In this document: in pieces, positions 34,202 through 46,171 of the stretch
Layout: every line of letters begins with the position of its first letter
Numbering within the stretch: position 1 is the first letter of the stretch
Source: Cyprinodon diabolis
Lineage: Eukaryota; Chordata; Actinopteri; Cyprinodontiformes; Cyprinodontidae
Length of the DNA stretch: 64,000 bases
Direction of reading: 5' to 3'
Assembly: GCA_030533445.1 (NCBI GenBank)
Contig: CM060070.1
Span: 20,588,001 to 20,652,000 of the forward strand
The notes under the pieces: generated by a model
Database searches by the model: none
Told to the model about the DNA's origin: nothing
What the model saw: only the letters and a program-made list of their open reading frames with translations
Translations under genes and position numbers: made by a program

Positions 34202-36542
34202 CCTTAGGCTGAACTCACCATTTGGGACAGTCTGAGACATCTCGCAGTTCAGGGGGAACAAGGGCTTTAGATAATTCTGTCAAGTGTAAAATGGCTAACT
34301 AATTAGTAGGGATCATTTATTTAATGTCAGATTATATTAAGCAAATTACTTACTCATTCAAACCATGAGGTGCTTGCCTAAATCCTCCAACCACCTGATA
34401 CAAGCTGCTGTTGCTGGCTTATTTCTCCTTGTAGCAGCTTCCCGCTGCTCGGATTTCTACCTAAAAAAAATTCCTGGTTTATTATGTGTATTCCAGTCTC
34501 TGTGGTGTGGGATGCCAGGATCTGATTTGTATAACTCTGCAGGGAGGGGTTTAGTACTGAAGAAATCCAGCACTTGTGCTGAGATTCATTGACTGAATCC
34601 TCTCAGGAGCACAGTCCATTATCCCAGTATACCAGAAGAGCCGTTTATAGAAATGAAAAATGGCAGAAATGTTTCTAGGAATTCTATCAGTACACATATG
34701 AGAGTGGTGTTGAGATATTTGGACTGAGTTAAAGCTATGCTAATTCTCCAACTGTTAACACCATAATGATTTGGCAGGACATTGTAGTGAAAACTCCTTT
34801 GCGTTACATGACTATTATGTTCCTGGACAGGCTGTGAAACATTCATTGCACATTTATTCAATGCAAAATTAGTCCTTTGTGGTTGTTGTTATCCTCTCAA
34901 ATATCCCACTGAGACTAACTGGACTATGTAGTTAAACTGAGAGCTCATATGTAAAGGTTGATCATACTAAATTCTGTGTAATTTTTCTTCCTCCTTTAGC
35001 TCAAAAGATAAAAAATGCAATGGTTTAAGCTTTTATTTTTGTCAGCACATCCAAGTTTTAGAGCAAAAAAAAACTTCAATTATCTACCAACTCTTATTTT
35101 CTTTTAAAGCATCAAGTGACATGTTTTTCCTACATATGCAGAAAATTAAGACAGTACTAACAGTATAGAAAAAAAATACTTCAGATTCGTACATATTATG
35201 ATGAAAGATGTCAGTCCAAAGTTTACAGAAAGTGATGACGAGTAAAGGTAATACCAGAATGATTAATTGTACGAACGTTCAGGTAGATGACAGGCTGTGC
35301 AAAAACAATATTAATATAGTGAAACTTTACATTGTTCTTTGACTGCAGCAATACCACCACAAATATATTAGTTTGCGCTACTTTTCTGAAATAAAAGAAT
35401 AAACGCCTAAAACAGCAGTACAACTGAATAAAGACAGCTGGGCTGGTCAGATCCGGCTTGGAGAAATTTTTCGACAAAATACCTTAAACAACAAAAATAT
35501 GAAGCCCCAGGAGAAATTAAATCAGAGGTCCTAATAATTGTCAGACAGAAATTTTCTTGAATTTTAGTGCATCAAAGGTGAAAAACCTACAAGAAACAAA
35601 AACATGACTAAGCTAACAATGATCAATGGAGAGATTTAGGGATTGTAGAAATAAGAAATCTTAGTCATGATGAAATTAGGTCAAAACAGCACCAAAATGA
35701 ATTACTTACACCATAGCCGTTATTTTTATTGGTTTATTGTTACGTTTACTGGTCACTTCATGTCACCTGTTCGATATTCGATATTCGATAAGGAGTAAGT
35801 AATTTTAAGGATTTAGGGATTTAGGGATGATCCTATAGACTAGACTTAGACTTGGACAACTTTTATTGCCATTTCGTATACACAGAGTGTATACAAAACG
35901 AGATTTCGTTTTGTACAGCTTTCCGAAAGTAAATGAGCAGCAGCTCAGCAGTGAAATTAACATTTCCATTCCAAAAGAAAAACATGGTGCAAAAGGCATT
36001 GATATTGAAATTCAGAGCATTTCAGGCCAAATATATATGGTGCAAATATGCAGTATTTGGTTTAGTGTTTAAAGGAATAGTACACCCAAAACATGATTAG
36101 CCTTCATTAGCGTCTGCTCTTGATAATGCAAGCGTAGAAGAAGAAATTTGCTATTTACCTGTGCAAAGAAAGAAACAACGAAAGAAAAATGTCTGAGGAC
36201 TTCAGTGTTGAGGAAGAGCATGAGTTCTTTGCCGAGCTGAATGCGCACTTTCGTCTGCCGCGGTTTCCGTAGGCTCGTGAACTCGCAGGGGCGCGCTTTT
36301 AGGAAATCCTATACACTACTGTTTATGCTCTAAAAACATTCTAAATGATTTCGTTTCAAGTAAATTATGGACGCTACCCACTCAGGACACTTGGAATACA
36401 TTGGACGAGCAGTATGGAGGAATATTGACACGTTTTTTGTGGACTTTTATGGACCTTTCTGCCTCGGGCACCATAGACCTCCATTATTTGAATGTCAGCA
36501 GACAGCAAGAAGCCTCCCAGATCTCCAGATGCATTTGAGATA

Positions 36543-38134
36543 CAGTGGGGCAAAAAAGTATTTAGTCAGCCACCAATAGTGCAAGTTCTCCCGCTTAAAA
36601 AGATGAGAGAGGCCGGTAATTTTCATCATAGATATACCTCAACTATGAGAAACAAAATGAGAAAAAAAAATCCAGAAAATCACATTGTCTGATTTTTAAA
36701 GAATTTATTTGCAAAATATGGTGGAAAATAAGTATTTGGTCAGTTACAAACAAGCAAGATTTCTGGCTCTCACAGACCTGTAACTTCTTCTGTAAGAGGC
36801 TCCTCTGTCCTCCACTTGTTACCTTCATTAATGGCACCTGTTTGAACCCGTTATCAGTATAAAAGACACCTGTCCACAACCTCAAACAGTCACACTCTAA
36901 ACTCCACCATGGCCAATACTAGAGAGCTGTCAAAGGACACCTGAAACAAAATTATAGACCTGCACCAGGCTGGGAAGTCTGAATCTGCAATAGGTAAACA
37001 ACTTGTTGTGAAGAAATCAACTGTGGGATCAATTATTAGAAAATGGAAAACATACAAGACCACTGATAATCTTCCTCCGTCTGGGGCTCCACTCAAGATC
37101 TCACCCCTTGGGGTCAAAATGATCACAAGAACGGTGAGTAAAAATCACAGAACCACACGGGGGGACCTAGTGAATGACCTGCAGAGAGCTGGGACCAAAG
37201 TAAGAAAGGCTACCATCAGTAACACACTACGCCGCCAGGGACTCCAATACTGCAGTGCCAGACGTGTCCCCCTGCTTAAGCCAGTACATGTCAAGGCCCG
37301 TCTCAAGTTTGCTAGAGAGCATTTGGATGATCCAGACGATGACTGGGAGAATATCATATGGTCAGATTAAACCAAAATAGAACTTTTTGGTAAAAACTCT
37401 ACTCTACTACTAGAATGCTGAGTTGCATCCAAAGAACATCATAACTACAGTGAAGCATGGGGGTGGAAACATCATGCTTTGGGGCTGTTTTTCTGCTAAG
37501 GGACCAGGATGACTGATCCGTGTGAAGGAAAGAATGAATGGGGCCATGTATCGTCAAATTTTGAGTGAAAACCTCCTTCCATCAGCAAGGGCATTGAAGA
37601 TGAAACGTGGCTGGGTCTTTCAGCATGACAATGATCCCAAACACACCGCCCGGGTAACGAAGGAGTGGCTTCGTAAGAAGTATTTCAAGGTCCTGGAGTG
37701 GCCTAGCAAGTCTCCAGATCTTAACCCCATAGAAAATCTTTGGGGGGAGTTGAAAGTCCGTGTTGCCCAGCGACAGCCCCAGAACATCACTGCTCTAGAG
37801 GAGATCTGCATGGAGGAATGGGCCAAAATACCAGCAAGTGTGTGAAAACCTTTTGAAGACTTACAGAAAACGTTTGATCTCTGTCATTGCCAACAAAGGG
37901 TATATAACAAAGTTTTGAGATGGACTTTTGTTATTGACCAAATACTTATTTTCCACCATATTTTGCAAATAAATTCTTTAAAAATCAGACAATGTGATTT
38001 TCTGGATTTTTTTTTCTCATTTTGTCTCTCATAGTTGAGGTATATCTATGATGAAAATTACCGGCCTCTCTCATCTTTTTAAGAGGGAGAACTTGCACTA
38101 TTGGTGGCTGACTAAATACTTTTTTGCCCCACTG
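36543..38134 (+). mobile_element. Tc1/mariner transposon with long IR/DR ends, inactive
   Basis: It is flanked by TA at 36541-36542 and 38135-38136. The ends, beginning CAGTGGGGCAAAAAAGTATT, are inverted repeats of about 200 bases (36543-36742 and 37936-38134). Each contains two related direct repeats: an outer aagtatttagtcag and an inner aagtatttggtcag, 173 bases apart. This IR/DR layout is that of the Sleeping Beauty group. The enclosed transposase is broken. Confidence 0.9.
36909..37918 (+). pseudogene. Tc1-type transposase, degenerate
   Basis: It starts MANTRELSKDT and hits a TGA at 36942. It then continues through [20 protein letters not shown] (helix-turn-helix), [15 protein letters not shown] and ENIIWSD (first catalytic D), where a TAA follows at 37368. 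After further stops and a frame change it reads [14 protein letters not shown] (second D) and [14 protein letters not shown] (E), and would end at TGA 37916-37918. The catalytic residues survive, but the frame is broken in several places. It is a different lineage from the intact transposase at 13067. Confidence 0.88.
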
Positions 38135-39041
38135 TATCAAAAAAGTACTCCAGAGTGTTGTTCAGCATGGGGGTGAGTAGAAAATGAAGGCTAATCATGT
38201 TTTGGGTGTACTATTCCTTTAAAGTGTGATGCAGAGTCTGTGACTTGATTTTAGAGTTTTTTCAACAGCTCAGCAGTCTGATAGCAGTGGGGGGAAAAGC
38301 TGTTGCAGAATCTGCTGGTTTTGCATGGAATGCTGCGAAGCGTCTTCCCAGAGGGCAGCAGGGAGAACCGTCCATGGTGGGGGTGTGAGGGGTCATTGAT
38401 GATGTTACGGGCTCGGGACACGCAGAGCTGGGATGAAATGTCTGTAATGGAGGGAAGAGGAGCCCCGATGCTGTTCTTACTCTTCCCACTTTCTTCCAGT
38501 CTGAGGCGCTGCAGTCTCCACACCACAGTGAGACAGCTGGTCAGAACGCACTCTATAGTGCTTCTGTGGAAGGTCGTAAAGATGGGTGGCGGCAGGTGGG
38601 CTCTCCTGATCCTCCCCAGGAAGTACAAGCGGTTCTGTGCCCTTTTGATTGATTGATTGATTGACATTATTGATCTCACAGTGGAGACATTTACCAGTTA
38701 TATCAGCTTAAAAAGTCAGTGAAGAAGAAGGTGCCAAAGGAACAATATATATATATATATACATATGTATTTGTATGTAAGAATTGTCTCAACATTCCAC
38801 AACACTCACTTGGAACTGGCTGCCTTACTTTTCTCATTATGGTGGACTTTTTTAAGTTTTTATTATAATCATTTAAATGTTGTAGTTTAAGTTAGGCATG
38901 TAGATTACTGGCATGAGGTTCTTGCCAAATAATAAAAGAAAAGAGACAAACCAACCAAATCAGAAATCTTCCTGATGAAAGCTTGAAGAAATGTTGCCTG
39001 CGGGTGACTTTAAAATCTATTTTCTATGTCTCGTCCTGCAG

Positions 39042-39233
39042 CTCGCTCAGGATGAAGGGAGCCCGGTGAGAGGCTTTGGTGTGGTGGAATATGAGAGCGC
39101 AGAGCAGGCTGAAGCCGTGCTGACTGAGATGGACCGAACTCTGGTGGGCGGGCAGGAGGTTCATCTGTCGCTTTGCACCCCCGGCACCTCTGGGAGAAGT
39201 ACCTTGGCTGCTCTCATTGCCGCACAGGGAATG
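39042..39233 (+). CDS. raver2: raver2 exon: most of RRM3
   Basis: The exon is 192 bases, 64 codons, phase 0 at both ends, between tcgtcctgcag and gtgagt. It begins LAQDEGSPVRGFGVVEYES: RGFGVVEY is RNP1 of RRM3. It ends with VHLSLCTPGTSGRSTLAALI and AAQGM. The LAQDEGS and CxPGxxGRSTLAALIAAQ words match vertebrate RAVER2. The downstream frame to 39269 is intron. Confidence 0.95.
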
Positions 39234-39537
39234 GTGAGTAAACTGCACACAGAACAGCAAAAACCTTGAAGGTTTTGTCTGAGCATACATTTCTCTATCA
39301 AAATTTTGTCAGTTTTATTTAGTTCACATCATTTTTAGAATAGCAAATAAATCGTAAAATGTTTACATGAAAACCAGTGCTAAATAAGGTATACTAATCC
39401 TAATTCACTAATATATTTTATCAACACTAGATTTTTTTAATCAACTACAAAAAGGCAACCTTTCTAAATAGATCCTTCAGCAGTTGGGGGGGAAATGATT
39501 TGAGTCCTCACTGTTCTCTAATTTAGCTCTAAAAAAA

Positions 39538-40198
39538 GACTTAGACAACTTTTATTGTCATTTTGTATACATAGAGTATATACAAAAAGTAGCTTTCAGA
39601 TAGTAAATGAACATTTCCATTCTATAAAGTGTAGCAGTGATCAAATGTAAACAGTTTGGTAAAAAAAAAAACATGGTGCAAGAAAACACATTGATATGGA
39701 AGTTCAAAGCCTTAATATATATGGTGTAAATATGCAGTATTTTTGGTTTGGTGTTATCAGTGTGATGCAGAGTCTGTGACATGATTTAGAGTTTTTTAAC
39801 ACTCAGCAGTCTGTTGGCGGTGGGAAGAAACTGTTGCAGAATCTGCTGGTTCTGCATCGGATGCTGTAAAGCCTCTTCTCAGAGGGCAGCAGGGAGAATC
39901 GCCCATCGTGGGGGTGTGAGGGGTCATTAATGATGTTGCGGGCTCAGGACACAAAGCGCTGGGATGAAATGTCTTTTATGGAGGGAAGAGGAGCCCTGAT
40001 GATCCTCTCTGCTGTTCTCATCACTCTTCTAACTTTCTTCCAGTCTGAGGCGCTGATCCTGATTGAGCTAACATTAAAGCTCATGTAGTTTGGCAGTTTA
40101 GTACCGTATTTTCCACACTTTAAGGAGCACTTCAGTTTTCTGTTTAAAACAGTAAATGTTGAGCACCTTTTACATGGATTAATTCTGGCTGTACTTAC
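39538..40198 (-). mobile_element. LINE 3'-end copy 3, chimeric
   Basis: This has the same tail and reverse-strand ORF2 remnant as the other two copies (words DWKKVRRVMRTAERIIRAPLP and SIKDISSQRF). At about 40056 it passes into the same foreign sequence as copy 1 ('ttgagctaacattaaagctc', then atgtagtttggcagttta). It is non-functional. Its right end coincides with the TAA target of the Harbinger-type element. Confidence 0.72.
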
Positions 40199-40201
40199 TA
40201 A

Positions 40202-40630
40202 AGGGCTGGTTATACTCCCAGCAGCAGTGTGTCGCAGTGAGCTTGACGCAGACATTTTTGATTTATGCTCAATTTTGAGCGTGGTCTGCGCTATACGCTG
40301 TGGGTCTAGATGCGGCCGAGGCGGAGAGGAAGTGGGGGCAATTTGTCCGACAACGGAGGGAGATGAGGGCTAAAAAGAGTGGGGATCCAGGTGGAAAAAG
40401 GGTCAGCATTCTCGTGCACCTCGCTCTTCTAGCTGGTCCAACTTCCCGAGTTGTTTTCCGCAATGGCGGTCATAAAAACAAAACAAGCTGGCCTCCTGTC
40501 TGCGGCAGTGTCTGCACTCACCTACAATTTGGGAGAGGTGCAGCAGAGTGTCTGCAAAGGGGGCGGGGACGTCTTTTTGTTCATTGCGACACCTATGCAG
40601 ACGACCTTGTTTCGAAGTATAAATCAGCCT
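40202..40630. mobile_element. Harbinger-type non-autonomous element
   Basis: TAA flanks both sides (40199-40201 and 40631-40633). The left end AGGGCTGGTTATACT and the reversed right end AGGCTGATTTATACT are imperfect inverted repeats. Subterminal words gtgtcgcag and tgcgacac are also inverted. A three-base TWA target and such ends are typical of PIF/Harbinger elements. The interior is GC-rich with short overlapping frames and no recognisable transposase. Confidence 0.72.
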
Positions 40631-42569
40631 TAAGCCTGAAGCGATTTTCTGTGCTACACAGCGCTCTGTCAAAATGCTGTGGTACAACTACAGTAAGCTA
40701 CAAAGCCACAGCTCTTGCAAGACTGCAGCTACCGCAGTCAGGAACATGTTAGAGTAACACATACTGCGCTTCACCATAATATTACAGTTTTTGCATAAGG
40801 AACCCAAAATAGCACCTGTCATAAGCACATACTTCATACACAAGGCTATAAATCACAGAGAAAAACATGGGAATCAATAGTACAGAAGATGACCTCCACC
40901 TTATATATTAAAATAGTTTGAAAACAGGTTATTCATTAATAGTGTTCCTTATAGTGAGGAAAATAGGTTACTAATAACCTCCTTTTTAGAACACAAACAG
41001 AAAACATAAAATAAATCACAACCTAAACCAAGAAGTTTTTGCCAGAGAGCACCTGAAGCTGAGTCGATTTGACTTGGACCACTGACCACCAATTACAAAC
41101 AATGGTAGATAACAGACATCAAGTTCCCAAATAGCTGCTAACAATAAACTTTTCTATGGAATACATGGTCCTGTGGCAAATTTTAATATCTTGGCTTGTC
41201 ATAGAATGTCCCTGCTCTCCCATATGTCATCCAATCTGCTCCATATTGGAAATAATTAATGATGGTAGAGTAGAAATAACTGTGCTTACTGCTGTGTGCT
41301 GTGACAGGCAGAACCAATGCCTCAGGTAAAATGGGCAAAATGACTATTTATTAAGGTGTAGAGTTGGAAAAAAAAGAAGATAATTAAGCATCAGCTTTAT
41401 GTGCATGTAAATGATGAGACACATAATTCAGATGTGCAGGATGAATGTGCAGAGAGGAAGAGAGAGGCGGGCATTCTGGATCCAAATCACCATGACCTGC
41501 ACAGAGGAGGGGAAAAAAAGGGGGCAGAGACACCAAGACACAAAACCCAACAGATAATGCCTAAAGTTTTTCCTTTTCAACTTGGCTCCTTATATTCCAC
41601 CTCGTTTTCCTCCCATGAACTCAGAACTCAGAAGTCTGAATCAGAAGTCTGAACTCTTCTACTACAAAAATATATCAGAAATAGAGTGGCTGACTACTTT
41701 TTTGTTGCATATCAGCAGATATGTGCCTATATTGGCTGATGCATTAGTGCAGAGCCACTGGGTAGGAGAACTTTCCCAACAGCAGACCAAAAAACAAAAA
41801 AAAAAAGCGAACCAATCATAACACAGGCAGATTGGTGACAGATCCGATACTTTAAGTAACTTTTTCACAAAATACAAAACCACTATAAAAAAGATTACTG
41901 ATTGAAAAGTTGTTTTCAATATAATATGCCGTTGTCAGTCATGGGAAATTTGTGTTTTTATATTCTAGATTTAAAAAACGCAACATCTAAAAGAAAATTA
42001 GAAATAAAAATAAAAAATAAAAATATGTTTATTATGCTTGAAGTCTAGTTGAAAGCTAAAACCTTTAGTTGATAGGATAGTATTGTGAGCCCTTCCTATG
42101 ACTCAGTACCCCTGAAGTAGCTTTGACCCTTTAAAAGGTGGTGACCCCTAATAGCTAATTTCCCTCAAACTACTGAAGCTCCACGTGTTGCTCTGAATTG
42201 GTGCCCACTAGCCAATGGAGTTGTTAAAATCCTCCTATTCAACGGCTCCTGAACTGGAAGGTGCACCATTTAGGGGTGGCGTAGTGTAATTGCAGAGGTT
42301 TGTGATAGAAATTACTTTTTTTATGTATTTATTTATAGCAATGTTGAAATATGTTACACTGTAGAATGAATACCTAAACATGATATAGTTGCTCTGTAAA
42401 GTTGGTAGTTGCAGCGATTAAATGTCTTTTTTAATTCATTTATTGTGTTATTTAATTCACTGCAGTTGACATTTCTTTCTTCAAGTGTTAAAAAGTTTTG
42501 AGCAGCGTTAGAAATGAAAGGGGTGCAAAAATATTAATGTAAACAAAAGGGGGGCTTAGCAAGAAAAAC

Positions 42570-42602
42570 ATTTCCGACATGGTCTAAAGTCATGTCGGAA
42601 AT
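42570..42602. repeat. Perfect hairpin, 12-base stem
   Basis: ATTTCCGACATG is followed by a 9-base loop and CATGTCGGAAAT, an exact inverted repeat. A partial third copy (cccgacatattgcatatgc) follows at 42611. I see no gene next to it and no other hallmark of a terminator or an RNA gene. Confidence 0.85.
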
Positions 42603-45600
42603 TGCATATTCCCGACATATTGCATATGCATTTCTGCTCGCTCAGTTTGCCATCCATTAATACTAAGCCCAATTTGTTACTAAACGTTTGTTTTGTTGTG
42701 TAATTGAAGACTAATGTAACATTTGTTAAAGTGTTGCCTTCATATTTGCATATGCTTTTATGTTTACCATAACTTATTTTAAGAAAACAAAGTAAAAGCA
42801 AGTAAACAGAAAGTCCAGACTGTGGTGTAGGGGACAGCATCACCTCAACAAGCCACCCAGCTTTGATTCTAATAGAGAAAAAAGAGAGAGACAGGAAAGA
42901 TACAAGTCACCCCAAACATAAAAGACTGACAGAGAGCGTCAAACATATAAAAAAAACCAAAACATTAATAAAATGATCTATGTGTAACTCAGGTGAAACA
43001 TGCAAAACTGATTTTTTATGATTATATTAGATGTTTAACCTAAGCTTAAATGTGAATTTGGGGCAACTAGGTCTTAAGGTTTGCCGTTGCCATGACATTT
43101 CCTATCTGTAAAACCATAAGCTGCATCATTGAACTGTTGAACAATGCAAGCACAGAGACACACCTGTTCATAGCTAATTGTGCAGCTAATGCCAACTGGT
43201 TAAATTACATCCAGTGCTGAGGATTTGACTTGGTTCCACATGCATGAGCACCCTCTGGCTGAGAGACTCTCTGTAGCTGCGACGTCTCTCCTACACAGTG
43301 CCGTGGATGCAGAGAAGCATTGACATGATAATTATAGTTCTGCAGACTGATTGGGCTCCTCCACTGTCTCCTATCGCTTGAAATAAACCAAAGTCACAGC
43401 TTTAGACACAGTAATGGTCTCGCACATGCATACATACATCTAAATATATGAGCACCAGCACACCGATCAAATGCAAGTGAGAGTATGTGTCATTTGAAGA
43501 GAGGGAAAGGTACCTAATAATCTCTGTGGGTTTGGTAGAGTAATTAACCCCAAATTAATAACCACACTCTTTATAACTACAAAACTTGGTTTGAATAACT
43601 GCTTGGATGTTTCATGCTGAAGGCTTCCATATTTGCACAACTACTTTCCTACATCATTATGCAAAGATCTAAAATATGTTAATCAATTTTTTTTCAAATC
43701 AAGCTTTATTTTTAAATCAGTAACTGAAAACTGAGCCCTATCACCCCCACTCACACCAGCATGTGTAACTAATGTCTCTTTCAGTGGACATGTGTTCCCT
43801 AAAGTTCACTTCTTCCTGATTCTTCATTGGATTAACATTTGGACTATTAATAAGGGCAAAAATGTAAAGTAAAGTAACATAATTTCTAATAAGTAAATAT
43901 TTTGATTTCTTTTTCAATGAAAACGTATGCACTGGCTACTGCTGCCCATTAGCCCTTCCTTTTGACATTTGTTGCTTGTTTGAGATGATCTTGTTTGGGT
44001 CCAGAGTTTGCTTAAAATCAAGCCAGATATTTTTTTGTCTTAAAATTGTCTTTTACTAACATGACAAACATTTGTTCTTGTTATCAGACTTTATCTTAAA
44101 TTCAGTACTTGTCAATCAGATGTCATAAAAAGTTTTTTGCAGGAATCATGAAAATTACATAAATAAAAATAATAATACACAGCCAATAATTGCAATTTAT
44201 AGACTAGATATAACTCTTTGGTTACTATCAAGTAGTCTTTTTTTTACATTTTAAATCACTTTCCAAAAATAACATGCCAAACTCTTGTTCCCTTATAGTT
44301 TCTATATAGCATGAAAAAGGATTTCGATATCAATGTTTAAAAGTTGTATATACAGCTATTGAGGAGAACCATCGGCAATCATTTTCTTATATTTACCATT
44401 GATTTTAGTCACCGAAACTTGAATTTTAGCAGCTTTTTAATACTGAACTTTTTCTGATGTGTTGCTGGCAAAGAGTTTAAAACGGAATTGTTCAGTAACA
44501 CTGAATCAAATGAGAAAAATTAAATCTGGGAGATGCATGTCTAAAGCAGGACAATGAAGAGGGGGAGAAAAGGGAAAACATCAGTCCACATTGTGGGATT
44601 AAATCAGTAGCCTCAGGGTCATTGAGCATCATTTCTGTGAATGTGAGCAGCTGGCGAAAGAAACCTCAGACCTTTAGAAAGAGATCAAGATGTACTCTAG
44701 GCTAGAGTTGTCCTCCGAGGCGTTTCGCTCACTCCTCCAGTTGGATGAGTGTGATTGGGAAACGTTGAGGACCAGATGGCTCCCTCCTCCTTTTATTCTC
44801 CCTCCCTTCTTCTGAGATAATTCTCGCCTTGCCTTCTCTACTGCTTTCTTACCTCCTTGGCATGAGTCTGCTGGTATGTAATGTTATTTTGGCTAGTAGG
44901 CAAAAAAGACTCGGGCATGCTGACATTTTTCCAGCAGAAAAAAAAAGAAATGAAAGCTCCATGCCTCCTGCTGTCCTGCTCTTCTCTTGAAAATATGCTG
45001 TCAGCTATGGGCAACCTTGTTCAACACCACTACGCACACAAAAGCAAGTTTTCCCTCCTGAAACACACAAATACACACGTGTGCATGCACTCTCCTCTGC
45101 AGACGAGATGGAGTCAAACCCACTCTGTAGCTGTGGGGCAGACAGGGAGAAAATATCACCATCCTGCTAATGTTGTTTTACATATCTGTGTCTCTGGAAC
45201 AGCCGGCAAGTTCTGTTACCACGCTGTCAGTGGTGCTGAGGCTCTATCGCATCCAGCATTACCCCAGTCCATTTGACTCATTTAGTCAGATTTAATTTAA
45301 GTTTGTTTAATTTATGAGTGATTGTGTTATTGGGCTGACTCAGATTAAAGTAAAAAGTCTGATAAGACCCATTTAGTTATCAGTTTAACACATGCCAAAG
45401 CAAATAAATACAGGAAACAGTGATGCTTAGAGGGATCTATGTTCAGGGTGGGGTTATTTCTGTGGTTCAGTCAAAATTCAGATCCATTCAATAAATTAGA
45501 AAACTATTAAAGTTCATTAATTTAATCAGTGGTGGTTCTTGGTGTTCTGCTTGCAGCTAATTAAGACATAGCATTTAATATTAGAATATCACATCAGATC

Positions 45601-46171
45601 AAACAAATATCTAATATAGTAATGGAGACAGTGAAATGTAGCCTAAACATATGAATCTGGAAGAACCTATCAAATCTTACCTGCATCTTCCACCCCTTCT
45701 TCCGACCTACATGTCATCTGGATCTTTCTCTGCCAGACTTCTGCTCAACACACGTCCACAGCGGCCAATAAGCATCCAGTATACTTCTTTTTTAACCACC
45801 TCATCCATGGCTCTGTCTGCCTGTGTGTGTTTTAAAAATGCCGGTGCAAAGAGAACCGCAAACCCTGAAGGTTTTTACTTTGAAAAAGTGGTAAAGCTTT
45901 CATTCAACTTTCACTGACTAAACGAAACAAAGCATCCACAAAGCATTTCCACAAGAAACATTAGATATTTTTATAAATAAATGAAACATTAAAAAACCTG
46001 TATAAAGATGATATTAGCTAAAGCATAAAAAGTAGGTAATTACAGTCTATGGTTCCAATCAAGTAATATTTAATGTGATATTTTACTAAGAGTTGATTAG
46101 GTTGTTGAAAGAGCCACATCTGTTGTGAGGTCAAACAATGTGAAACATGTTAAAAGAAAAAAAGAGAGGGG

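Larger units (their letters stand above)
36073..38218. mobile_element. TTAA-flanked DNA element, split by a Tc1 insertion
   Basis: TTAA lies at 36069-36072 and 38219-38222. The ends AGGAATAGTACACCCAAAA with the following CATGATTAGCCTTCA are perfect inverted repeats for over 30 bases (36073-36106 and 38185-38218). The element without its insertion is about 0.55 kb. Inside is a short ATG frame at 36190 reading MSEDFSVEEEHEFF that stops after 27 codons. It carries no transposase. It probably belongs to the piggyBac/Kolobok-like group on target alone. Confidence 0.82.
35842..38645 (-). mobile_element. LINE 3'-end copy 2, split by a TTAA element
   Basis: The 3' tail begins (on the + strand) at tagacttagacttggac and resumes after the inserted element at 38223. 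On the reverse strand the right part reads AQNRLYFLGRIRRAHLPPP, then FHRSTIECVLTSC and VSRARNIINDPSHPHHGRFS, typical of the last part of a LINE ORF2 in fish. Without the insertion the LINE piece is about 650 bases. It is 5'-truncated at about 38645, next to a GATTGATT run. Confidence 0.8.
19995..39041 (+). other. raver2 19-kb intron, repeat-rich
   Basis: This intron of 19,047 bases contains most of the mobile DNA in the window, listed individually. No stretch inside it outside those repeats shows coding character. Parts where I recognise nothing are 20100-20700, 21110-22900, 24870-25340, 25620-26410, 26510-27700, 27950-29280, 29960-32070, 34210-35830 and 38700-39040. Confidence 0.85.

Noticed and set aside
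40269..40752. Frames within the GC-rich Harbinger-type element
   Set aside because: They overlap on both strands and show none of the expected transposase or Myb-like motifs.
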